Assembly (NCBI GenBank): GCA_003132605.1 | Contig: PKYJ01000152.1 | Location: 1-12,545, forward strand | Origin: Peptococcaceae bacterium | GTDB taxonomy: Bacteria; Bacillota; DSM-12270; Thermacetogeniales; Thermacetogeniaceae | Length of the DNA stretch: 12,545 nucleotides | Reading direction: 5' to 3' | Part shown: positions 7,251 through 12,545 of the stretch, piece by piece | How the letters are laid out: every line of letters begins with the position of its first letter | How positions within the stretch are numbered: position 1 is the first letter of the stretch | Position numbers and translations under genes: made by a program | The notes under the pieces: model-generated | Told to the model about the DNA's origin: nothing | Database searches by the model: none | The model's input: only the letters and a program-made list of their open reading frames with translations

Positions 7251-8135
7251 GTGGGTGTACGGGCGGACCGGCCTGCGGAGAGCAGGGGAGAGGGCGAGGG
7301 CGATGCCCTGCAAGGCAAGCTGGATAACTTGAAAGCATTTATCTCACGGCTGCAGCGGGTGGTGGTGGCCTTTTCCGGGGGGGTCGACAGTTCGCTGGTG
7401 CTGAAGGCAGCCCTCGATGTCCTGGGACCGGAGAACGTGCTGGCGATAACGGTGGTCTCCCCGCTGATGCCTGAGCGGGATCAGGGGACGGCACAGGCAA
7501 TGGCCCAGTCTCTGGGCGCCCGGCGCCGGATCATCACCACCGATGAATTGCAGGTGGACGAGATTGCCGCCAACCCGCCGAACCGCTGCTGGCACTGCAA
7601 GAAAAACACCTTTACCCTGCTGACCGGTATTGCCCGGCAGGAGGGCTACCTGGCGGTGCTGGACGGCACAAACCGCTCCGATTGCAGCGACTACCGCCCT
7701 GGCATGGCTGCCATCCGCAGCTTCGACACTGTCTACAGCCCGCTGCTGGAGTGCGGCCTGGACAAGCAGGAGGTGCGCCGGTTGGCCAGGGGCCTCGGAC
7801 TGTCAAATTGGAACCTGCCCGCCCAGGCCTGCCTGGCTTCCCGGATTCCCTACGGTGTGCCGCTGACCCTGGAGAGCCTGGAGCAGGTCGCCCGGGCGGA
7901 GGCCGTTTTAATAGAACTCGGCCTGCGCAACGTCAGGGTCAGGCACCATGGCCAGATCGCCAGAATCGAGGTCGCTCCGGAGGAACTGGACAAGGTGTTG
8001 AACCGGGAATCGTTGCGGGTGATCTCCGGCAGGATCAAGGCCTGCGGCTTTGCCTACGTCACCCTCGACCTGGACGGTTACCGGACCGGGAGCCTGAACG
8101 AGGTGCTCCGGGTCAAGGCGCAGGAAGGATCATAA
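7251..8135 (+). CDS. larE: LarE-type ATP-dependent sulfur transferase (nickel-pincer cofactor synthesis)
   Basis: LarE is a PP-loop enzyme that adenylates and then sulfurates the nicotinic-acid-derived precursor of the nickel-pincer nucleotide used by lactate racemase and related enzymes. The PP-loop is VAFSGGVDSSLV (SGGVDS at 42-47). NRCWHCKKN (111-119) gives Cys113 and Cys116, and AQACLASRIPYG (191-202) gives Cys194, at the place of the sulfur-donating cysteine of the Lactobacillus enzyme. A CxxC plus this third cysteine matches the [4Fe-4S]-type LarE proteins, in contrast to the sacrificial single-cysteine type. The GTG at 7251 is chosen because AAGGGAG (7236-7242) lies 8 nt upstream; the open frame continues far upstream inside mnmA. 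The first about 24 residues are poorly conserved and a TTG at 7329 cannot be excluded. larB and larC are not in the window. Confidence 0.9.
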   Translation: MGVRADRPAESRGEGEGDALQGKLDNLKAFISRLQRVVVAFSGGVDSSLVLKAALDVLGPENVLAITVVSPLMPERDQGTAQAMAQSLGARRRIITTDELQVDEIAANPPNRCWHCKKNTFTLLTGIARQEGYLAVLDGTNRSDCSDYRPGMAAIRSFDTVYSPLLECGLDKQEVRRLARGLGLSNWNLPAQACLASRIPYGVPLTLESLEQVARAEAVLIELGLRNVRVRHHGQIARIEVAPEELDKVLNRESLRVISGRIKACGFAYVTLDLDGYRTGSLNEVLRVKAQEGS

Positions 8136-8173
8136 ACCATGCCGTTGCGGAAGAGGGCGTGAAGGCAACAATG

Positions 8174-9439
8174 TCAGGCCAGCAGGTGCGGGAAGATGGA
8201 GATCACCACCAGCAGCAAGGTCAGGGCGATCATGATGACGGTGGTCGCCCAGGCCACGGCGTTGAAGCCCCGGGAGTTGGTGAACCGGCCCATGATATCC
8301 TTGTTGTTGATCAGGATCAGCATGAAGATCAGGATGAAGGGCAGCAATACCCCGTTGACCACCTGCGACCAGATCATCACCATGATCAGCGGCACGTTCG
8401 GGATCAGGATCAGCCCCGCCCCGATGGCCACCAGGCTGGTGTACATCCAGTAGAAGACCGGTGCCTCTTCCCACTTCTTGTCGACGCCGGCCTCGAAGCC
8501 CAGCGCCTCACAGACATAGTAGGCGGTGGCCAGGGGCAGGATCGAGGCCGAGAAGACCGAGGCGTTGAGGAGGCCGAAGCCGAACAGCAGGCCGGCCCAC
8601 CGGCCGGCCAGCGGCTGCAGGGCGAGGGCCGCGTCCTTGGCTGTTGTGATGGAGATGTTGTGTACGAACAGCGTGGCGGCGCAGGCCACCACGATGAACA
8701 CTGCAATAATGTCGGTCATGAAGCAGCCCAGGATCACGTCCATCCGGGAGTAACCGTAATCCTTGGCGGTGATTCCCTTCTCCACCACCGCCGACTGTAT
8801 ATAGAACTGCATCCAGGGGGCGATGGTCGTCCCGATCAGCCCGATCAGCATGGCCAGGTAGATCGGGCTGAAGCTGAAGGAGGGGACTACCATCTCCTTG
8901 AATACTGCTCCCCAGTTGGGCTTGGCCATGATCGCCGAGGGGATGTAGCACAGGTACAGGGCGGATGCTACCAGGAAAACACGCTCCACCATTTTATAAG
9001 AACCCTTGATCACGATCCACCAGACGAGGAAGGCGACGATTGGCACAATGATGTATTTGGAGATGTTGAAGATTTCTCCGCTGGCAGCCACGCCGGCGAA
9101 CTCTGACACTGTGTTGCCCAGATCGGCCAGCAGCAGGGCCGCCATCACGAACATGATCACCTTGACTCCGAAGCGCTCCCGGATCAGGTCGGACAGGCCC
9201 TTGCCGGTGACGGCGCCCATGCGGGCGCACATTTCCTGGACGACGATCAGGGCGAGGGTCAGCGGGATGAAGATCCAGAGCAGTTTCAATCCGAAAGAGG
9301 CCCCGGCCACGGAATAGGTGGTGATGCCGCCGGCATCGTTGTCCACGTTGGCGGTGATGATCCCCGGACCCATGATCGCCAGGAACAGGATCAGCATGTG
9401 GAACAGGTTGAATTTCTTGAATGCTTTCACGGCTTCCAC
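8174..9439 (-). CDS. NRAMP-fold (SLC11) divalent cation transporter, probably the Mg2+-type NRMT
   Basis: This 421-residue protein has about 11 hydrophobic helices and the SLC11/NRAMP layout. The metal-site motifs differ from classical Mn/Fe carriers. Helix 1 reads GPGIITANVDNDAGGI, so the usual DPGN becomes DAGG (35-38), keeping the aspartate but losing the asparagine. Helix 6 reads GTTIAPWMQ (203-211), where the usual ATIMPH methionine is Ala207. Loss of the methionine and asparagine ligands is the hallmark reported for the NRAMP-related magnesium transporters (NRMT). The start (GTG, 9437-9439) overlaps the end of the upstream MgtE-like gene by 13 bp, so the two are probably translationally coupled. 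Both lie behind an Mg2+ riboswitch, which supports Mg2+ as substrate. Its stop is 38 bp from that of larE, in convergent orientation. Confidence 0.9.
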   Translation of the reverse strand: MEAVKAFKKFNLFHMLILFLAIMGPGIITANVDNDAGGITTYSVAGASFGLKLLWIFIPLTLALIVVQEMCARMGAVTGKGLSDLIRERFGVKVIMFVMAALLLADLGNTVSEFAGVAASGEIFNISKYIIVPIVAFLVWWIVIKGSYKMVERVFLVASALYLCYIPSAIMAKPNWGAVFKEMVVPSFSFSPIYLAMLIGLIGTTIAPWMQFYIQSAVVEKGITAKDYGYSRMDVILGCFMTDIIAVFIVVACAATLFVHNISITTAKDAALALQPLAGRWAGLLFGFGLLNASVFSASILPLATAYYVCEALGFEAGVDKKWEEAPVFYWMYTSLVAIGAGLILIPNVPLIMVMIWSQVVNGVLLPFILIFMLILINNKDIMGRFTNSRGFNAVAWATTVIMIALTLLLVVISIFPHLLA

Positions 9440-10719
9440 CGCATCCAGGACTTGCTGTGAGTCATGAAGTCGGTGAAGCTCTCCAGGCTGCTGCGGTCAG
9501 GGAACACCGTCTCCATGACGTCGTCCACCGTGATGATCCCCAGCAGCACACCCTGTTCGTCCACCACCGGCAGCGCCAGCAGGTCGTACTTGGTGACCGT
9601 CTCCTGCACCCTCTTTATGTTGTCGTCTCCCCGGACGGTAACGACACGGGAGCGCATGATGGCGCCAAGCTCTGTTTGGGGCTGGGCGACGATCAGGTCG
9701 CGCAGCGACACCACTCCCTTGAGAACTTCCGCGTGGTCGATAATATAGAGGTAAAAGATCGTCTCGGCCGAGGGCGCCAGCTCCCGCAGCCGGTTGATGC
9801 AGTCCTCGGCGGTAGTGTCAGCCGGGAAGGAGATGAACTCCGTGGTCATCAGGGCGCCGGCGGTGTTTTCCTCGTACTCCATCAGTTCCCGGACGTCCTC
9901 CGCCTCATCCTTGTCCATCAGGTTCAACAATTCGCTGGACTTCTCCTCCGGCAGTTCGCCCAGGATGTTCGCCGCCTCATCCGGCGGCATGTCCGCCAGC
10001 ATCTCGGAGGCGCTGGCGCTGTCCATGTTGGTGATGATCTCCACCTGGGTGTCCAGATCGGCCTCGCTCAGGGCCTCGATGGCAGTCTGACGGTCGAGGC
10101 CGGCCAGCAGTTGAGTCCGGCTGACGCTGTCCATATCCTCGATGATGTCGGCCAGGTCTGCCGGGTGCAGGTCTTTCAGCGAGGGACGTTCCAGGGTCAG
10201 GCGCAGGTTGTCCATCTTGGACTCCGGCGGTTTGATGTACTTCCAGTCGACCAGGTTCTGCGGCCGCCCCCTGACCAGGGTTTCCACGCCGATGCGGCGC
10301 AGCAGGCCGCGCATGCCCACATCCACCGCCAACAGGATCAGTTCGTGGGCGGGGCCGCTCTCGATCCAGGCCAGCATGATATCGTTGACCCGCACCAGTT
10401 TGGAACCCTTGGTGTCGATGATCTGCTTGTCGAGCAGCCACTTGCCGGCGTAGAGTTCCTCTTCGGTGAGGGGCTGCAGATCGTCGGTGAAGGCCACGTT
10501 GAGCCGGATGCTGCGCTCGTCCCATTGTTCGATCTGGCCGATCCCGATGTGTTTCTGGACGTGCTTGGCGAACTTGATCCCCGTCACCCTGGGATAGCGG
10601 TTATCCCAGCGCACCGCCATGTCCCGCAGGCGGCCGACCAACTTGCCGTTTCGGTCGTAGATCGGCTTGCCGAGCGTCTGACTGAAGAAGAATTCCCTCT
10701 GTGATGTGATCCTTTTCAT
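9427..10719 (-). CDS. Soluble MgtE-N/CBS-domain protein with PRC-barrel-like N-terminus, no membrane pore
   Basis: The 430-residue protein carries the cytosolic Mg2+-sensing part of MgtE without the transport domain. Residues about 8-80 resemble a PRC-barrel (TLGKPIYDRNGKLVGRLRD), with perhaps a second such unit at 90-165. Residues about 180-285 are an MgtE intracellular N domain, made of acidic helical repeats such as LHPADLADIIEDM, MPPDEAANILGELP and MDKDEAEDVREL. TAGALMTTEF (286-295) opens a CBS pair ending near residue 405 (GIITVDDVMETV). There is no hydrophobic segment long enough to cross a membrane. The ATG follows a strong GAGGAGGGG site. The likely role, inferred, is to sense Mg2+ and gate or modulate the NRAMP-type carrier encoded next to it. 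The C-terminus after the CBS pair is short, so the transport domain is simply absent and is not broken off downstream by a frameshift. Confidence 0.9.
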   Translation of the reverse strand: MKRITSQREFFFSQTLGKPIYDRNGKLVGRLRDMAVRWDNRYPRVTGIKFAKHVQKHIGIGQIEQWDERSIRLNVAFTDDLQPLTEEELYAGKWLLDKQIIDTKGSKLVRVNDIMLAWIESGPAHELILLAVDVGMRGLLRRIGVETLVRGRPQNLVDWKYIKPPESKMDNLRLTLERPSLKDLHPADLADIIEDMDSVSRTQLLAGLDRQTAIEALSEADLDTQVEIITNMDSASASEMLADMPPDEAANILGELPEEKSSELLNLMDKDEAEDVRELMEYEENTAGALMTTEFISFPADTTAEDCINRLRELAPSAETIFYLYIIDHAEVLKGVVSLRDLIVAQPQTELGAIMRSRVVTVRGDDNIKRVQETVTKYDLLALPVVDEQGVLLGIITVDDVMETVFPDRSSLESFTDFMTHSKSWMRWKP

Positions 10720-10888
10720 GGCCTTCCCCTCCTCAGTCAGCGGGACTGGCGCCCCGGTATTAACCTGCCTTGAATCGCTTTTTTAATCCCTGCAAACTAC
10801 TCTGTTAATGTCTGCCTGTTTGAGATGTGCGAGGAAAGGGGTGGATTTTTCGCCACTTCCCACATCAATTGCCTGGTAGCGGCGCAAT

Positions 10889-10914
10889 AAAAAAGTCCTC
10901 CCCGCGGGAAGACT
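10889..10914 (-). terminator. Intrinsic terminator of the M-box leader
   Basis: On the minus strand, AGTC-C/T-TCCC pairs with GGGA-A/G-GACT around a CGC loop (10894-10914), with one mismatch in the stem, and is followed by six T (10894-10889) and ATT. It lies about 25 nt after the riboswitch and 170 nt before the MgtE-like start, so it serves as the expression platform. The GGGGGG run in the 3' strand of the riboswitch P1 helix could alternatively pair with CUUCCC of the terminator, giving an antiterminator; this is inference. Confidence 0.88.
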
Positions 10915-10938
10915 CAGTCTCATAAATACTTATAACCT

Positions 10939-11107
10939 CATCCCCCCACTCGTCGAGTTTTGACACGTGCGCAGCTTAGAGATAATCTTTCTCAGCCACA
11001 TTAGGTAGAACCTTAATCCGGTAATACCTGTTGACCCATTTGGCGTCTTTCGACGTTTCCGGGCAGTGGCGTCTGTCTACGCAGAAGCCTCACCTAACGA
11101 AGGAATG
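10939..11107 (-). ncRNA. M-box (ykoK leader) Mg2+-sensing riboswitch
   Basis: Read on the minus strand, this leader carries the conserved M-box core in order: CGTTAGGTGAGGCT (11099-11086), CACTGCCC (11068-11061), AAAGACGCCAATGGGTCAAC (11050-11031) and then GGTATTACCGGATTAAGG and GGCTGAGAAAG. A closing P1 helix can be drawn between CATTCCTTCGTT and GACGAG...GGGATG, with a small bulge. In this class, high Mg2+ compacts the RNA and favours the following terminator, so the downstream genes are made when Mg2+ is scarce. It sits between a good promoter and an intrinsic terminator and controls the MgtE-like/NRAMP pair. The length of about 169 nt is typical. Confidence 0.95.
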
Positions 11108-11128
11108 TTTTATTCAGTTGTCCGATTC

Positions 11129-11157
11129 AGTATATTACGGCAACTGGAAAAAGGCAA
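11129..11157 (-). promoter_or_regulatory. Sigma-A-type promoter of the M-box operon
   Basis: On the minus strand TTGCCT (11157-11152) and TATACT (11134-11129) are separated by exactly 17 bp. Transcription would start near 11122, about 15 nt before the riboswitch P1 helix, which is the expected arrangement. Confidence 0.82.
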
Positions 11158-11213
11158 CCTGGAAAAAGATTTTGATTGAAAAATGTCGAACCATGGTTTT
11201 GCAGATTGCCTGA

Positions 11214-11363
11214 ACATCCTCCATTGAATTAGCTGCAGTTATTGCAACAGCCGTTATCTATAAGGCAGACGTTTTGCTAACCAATGATTACCATCTTGCA
11301 AGCACAAAAGAAATTCCTGTCGTTAAACTAGATGAGTTGGATGTGCCTCAGGCATCGTGGTGA
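11214..11363 (+). pseudogene. C-terminal remnant of a PIN-domain (VapC-like) protein
   Basis: The frame ending at the TGA of 11361-11363 reads IELAAVIATAVIYKADVLLTNDYHL and continues STKEIPVVKLDEL. This matches the end of PIN-domain ribonucleases, where a conserved acidic residue sits in the LLTND motif. A stop codon at 11211-11213 blocks the frame upstream, there is no plausible start, and the remaining N-terminal part of the domain is replaced by the M-box promoter and leader on the other strand. It is therefore a broken gene. The lower GC content compared with its neighbours suggests an acquired toxin-antitoxin-type gene, now decayed. The family assignment is by eye. Confidence 0.62.
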
Positions 11364-11382
11364 TATCAGTGCTGTATGTTGT

Positions 11383-11793
11383 CTAGGAGGCCGCCTCACC
11401 GGGCGGCGTCTCTTCGGTCACCGTAACGTCGACCTCGCTTGCCCCGACCTTGACATGGATCTGGCTGACCAGTGCCCTTAGCTCATCGTGCGTGTCATTG
11501 ATCTCCTGGATCAGATTGCCCAACTTGTCCAGTTCGCCCATGACCGTGTCGTGGGTCTCCTGGAGCAGTACCTGCTGCCTGGCGCCCTCTTTCTTGGCCA
11601 CAAATGCCAATACCGGCAGGGCGCTGGCCTGGAATATCGCCGTACTGATATAGGTTATCCAGCCAACCAATGTGCTCGGCCGTTGCCAAAGGAGAACAAC
11701 TACCACCATGACCGTGATGATCCAGAAGCAGGCCATCGTGCTCAAGGCATCTGCCAGGATATCGGCTATCAGATCGTTGAGTCTGCTTAACAT
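11383..11793 (-). CDS. Small two-helix membrane protein with coiled-coil tail, function unknown
   Basis: I do not recognise a characterised function. The 136-residue product has an amphipathic N-terminus, two hydrophobic segments (about 21-36 and 42-65) and then a charged, heptad-like helix (about 72-113, including LLQETHDTVMGELDKLGNLIQ), ending in an acidic tail. The layout is loosely like low-affinity iron permease-related (PF04120) or DUF1003-type small membrane proteins, but I cannot confirm either. The ATG at 11793 is chosen because GGGAGG (11808-11803) lies 9 nt upstream; an in-frame ATG three codons earlier directly abuts that site, and the open frame extends further upstream without a site. 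It is transcribed alone, toward the PIN remnant. Confidence 0.72.
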   Translation of the reverse strand: MLSRLNDLIADILADALSTMACFWIITVMVVVVLLWQRPSTLVGWITYISTAIFQASALPVLAFVAKKEGARQQVLLQETHDTVMGELDKLGNLIQEINDTHDELRALVSQIHVKVGASEVDVTVTEETPPGEAAS

Positions 11794-11871
11794 AATACCC
11801 ATCCTCCCAATTATAACTGCTTGACTGTGTCGACCAAATTCCAGTTTTCTCTGCGGTCTCCGGCTAATCAT

Positions 11872-12128
11872 GAATCATTGTCATAGTTACATTTCTACCT
11901 CATAGACCATGCTTCCTTGTAGACAACGAAAAGAATGCACACGCTGAACGATGTGCGGATGGATTCGAAAAGCGTCTCGCCGCTCGAAAAGGCCGATTAT
12001 ATCAGGGGTGGTGGCTATCTAGCGGTAGAATGGGGCGGTATGGTCGAGTGAGATTATTTTTGCTGATCACTAGCAGGATAGCAGTGCTTGACGGCGAAAA
12101 TTACAGTAAGGAAAAAGCCTGAGAGGAG
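11872..12128. other. Intergenic region between divergent genes, no gene seen
   Basis: This stretch separates the minus-strand membrane protein from the plus-strand zinc-ribbon gene. It must hold promoters for both, but I found no convincing -35/-10 pair on either strand. A TTGTCT/TATGAG pair with 16-bp spacing on the minus strand near 11924-11897 is a weak candidate. No RNA gene or strong hairpin was recognised. Confidence 0.5.
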
Positions 12129-12137
12129 ATGAATGAG

Positions 12138-12545
12138 GTGGATCTTTTCGACAAGATGAAGAAGGGCCTCAGCGATGCTGGGGCTAAGGCCAAGGAAATG
12201 GTTGATATCACCAGGCTGAATAATCAGATCGGCCAGAAGCAGAGAGAGATCGAGCAGCTCTATTACGAAATTGGCCAGGCGACCTTCAAGGCTTTTCAGG
12301 ATAACGCATTGTCGGGCATCGAAGCGGCCATCAAGGATTTCAGCCAGGAGATTGTCCAGAAGCAGCAAGAGATTGCGGAATTAGAACACAATATCACCGA
12401 GCTCAGGAGCGCTGACGCCAAGGCCCCCGAGGCCCAGAGCCCGGAAACCGAGAGCAATGAAGCCCCGGACCAGAAGGTCTGTCCATCATGCGGGCAGGTG
12501 TCACCCCTGAAACCAAGTTTTGCCCTGCTTGCGGCAACAAGCTTT
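12138..12545 (+). CDS. Coiled-coil protein with C-terminal double zinc ribbon, apparent frameshift, partial
   Basis: The product begins VDLFDKMKKGLSDAGAKAKE, resembling small bacterial proteins with a coiled coil followed by a zinc ribbon; their function is not known. Residues about 24-90 are a long charged helix (IGQKQREIEQLYYEIG). A spacer rich in Pro and Glu follows, then CPSCG (Cys115, Cys118). After this the reading frame changes: the expected second knuckle KFCPACGNKL is present but in another frame, reached if one base is missing near 12495-12497. With that base restored, ten residues separate the two CxxC pairs, as usual. GTG at 12138 is preferred because GAGGAG (12123-12128) lies 9 nt upstream and the N-terminus then matches relatives; an ATG at 12129 touches that site. 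The gene runs off the window. Confidence 0.75.
   Translation, partial: MDLFDKMKKGLSDAGAKAKEMVDITRLNNQIGQKQREIEQLYYEIGQATFKAFQDNALSGIEAAIKDFSQEIVQKQQEIAELEHNITELRSADAKAPEAQSPETESNEAPDQKVCPSCGQVSPLKPSFALLAATSF

Noticed and set aside
8136..8173. Possible terminator between the convergent larE and NRAMP-type genes
   Set aside because: Only a five-base GTTGC/GCAAC pairing with a long loop and no T run on either strand was found.
7682..9106. A 474-codon plus-strand open frame, and a similar 427-codon one at 9421-10704
   Set aside because: Both are mirror frames of high-GC genes (larE, the NRAMP-type carrier and the MgtE-like gene). Their composition is rich in His, Gln, Asp and Arg with no domain, while the overlapping frames carry clear family motifs.
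10889..11157. Mn2+ (yybP-ykoY) riboswitch, considered because the operon contains an NRAMP homologue
   Set aside because: The leader has the full ordered M-box core, including the AGGTGAGGCT and GACGCCAATGGGTCAAC elements, which the Mn2+ class does not have.
11031..11213. A 60-codon plus-strand open frame
   Set aside because: It lies opposite the M-box riboswitch and its promoter on the minus strand; the conserved RNA motifs explain the sequence, the frame has no ribosome site and the peptide resembles nothing known to me.
11810..11837. TTGGTC-16 bp-TATAAT as promoter for the small membrane protein
   Set aside because: The predicted transcript start falls inside the GGGAGG ribosome site, so the mRNA would lack it; transcription more likely begins further upstream.

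Overview
The window reads as a chromosomal segment of a GC-rich anaerobic Gram-positive bacterium, most likely a Clostridia/Peptococcaceae-type Firmicute. The grounds are strong AGGAGG-type ribosome binding sites with many GTG/TTG starts, an M-box riboswitch, a GT28/MGDG-synthase-type lipid glycosyltransferase, and a membrane-bound uptake [NiFe] hydrogenase beside a formate-dehydrogenase accessory gene. The species cannot be named from sequence reading alone.

Region 1 (113-3284, + strand) is a three-gene group 1 [NiFe] hydrogenase operon: a Tat-exported small subunit with a C-terminal anchor, the catalytic large subunit, and a four-helix cytochrome b. It ends at a strong rho-independent terminator (3365-3407). 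Region 2 (3564-8135, + strand) begins behind an extended -10 promoter and runs protease - glycosyltransferase - fdhD - mnmA - larE. The protease matures the hydrogenase large subunit. The last three genes are all sulfur-handling enzymes: sulfuration of the molybdenum cofactor for formate dehydrogenase, tRNA 2-thiouridine, and the nickel-pincer cofactor. A four-copy heptanucleotide repeat overlaps the mnmA stop codon.

Region 3 (8174-11157, - strand) is the most interesting part. A sigma-A-type promoter, an Mg2+-sensing M-box (ykoK) riboswitch and an intrinsic terminator precede two overlapping genes. The first encodes a soluble protein with PRC-barrel-like sequence, an MgtE N domain and a CBS pair, but no membrane pore. 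The second is an NRAMP-fold transporter whose metal-site motifs differ from Mn/Fe NRAMPs (DAGG for DPGN in helix 1, Ala for Met in helix 6). Together they look like an Mg2+ uptake system in which an NRAMP-related pore is paired with a detached MgtE-type Mg2+ sensor, controlled by Mg2+ at the RNA level.

Region 4 (11214-12545) holds the C-terminal remnant of a PIN-domain protein, a small two-helix membrane protein with a coiled coil, and the start of a coiled-coil zinc-ribbon protein. The zinc ribbon of the last shows an apparent one-base frameshift. No tRNA, rRNA, CRISPR array or insertion sequence was seen.
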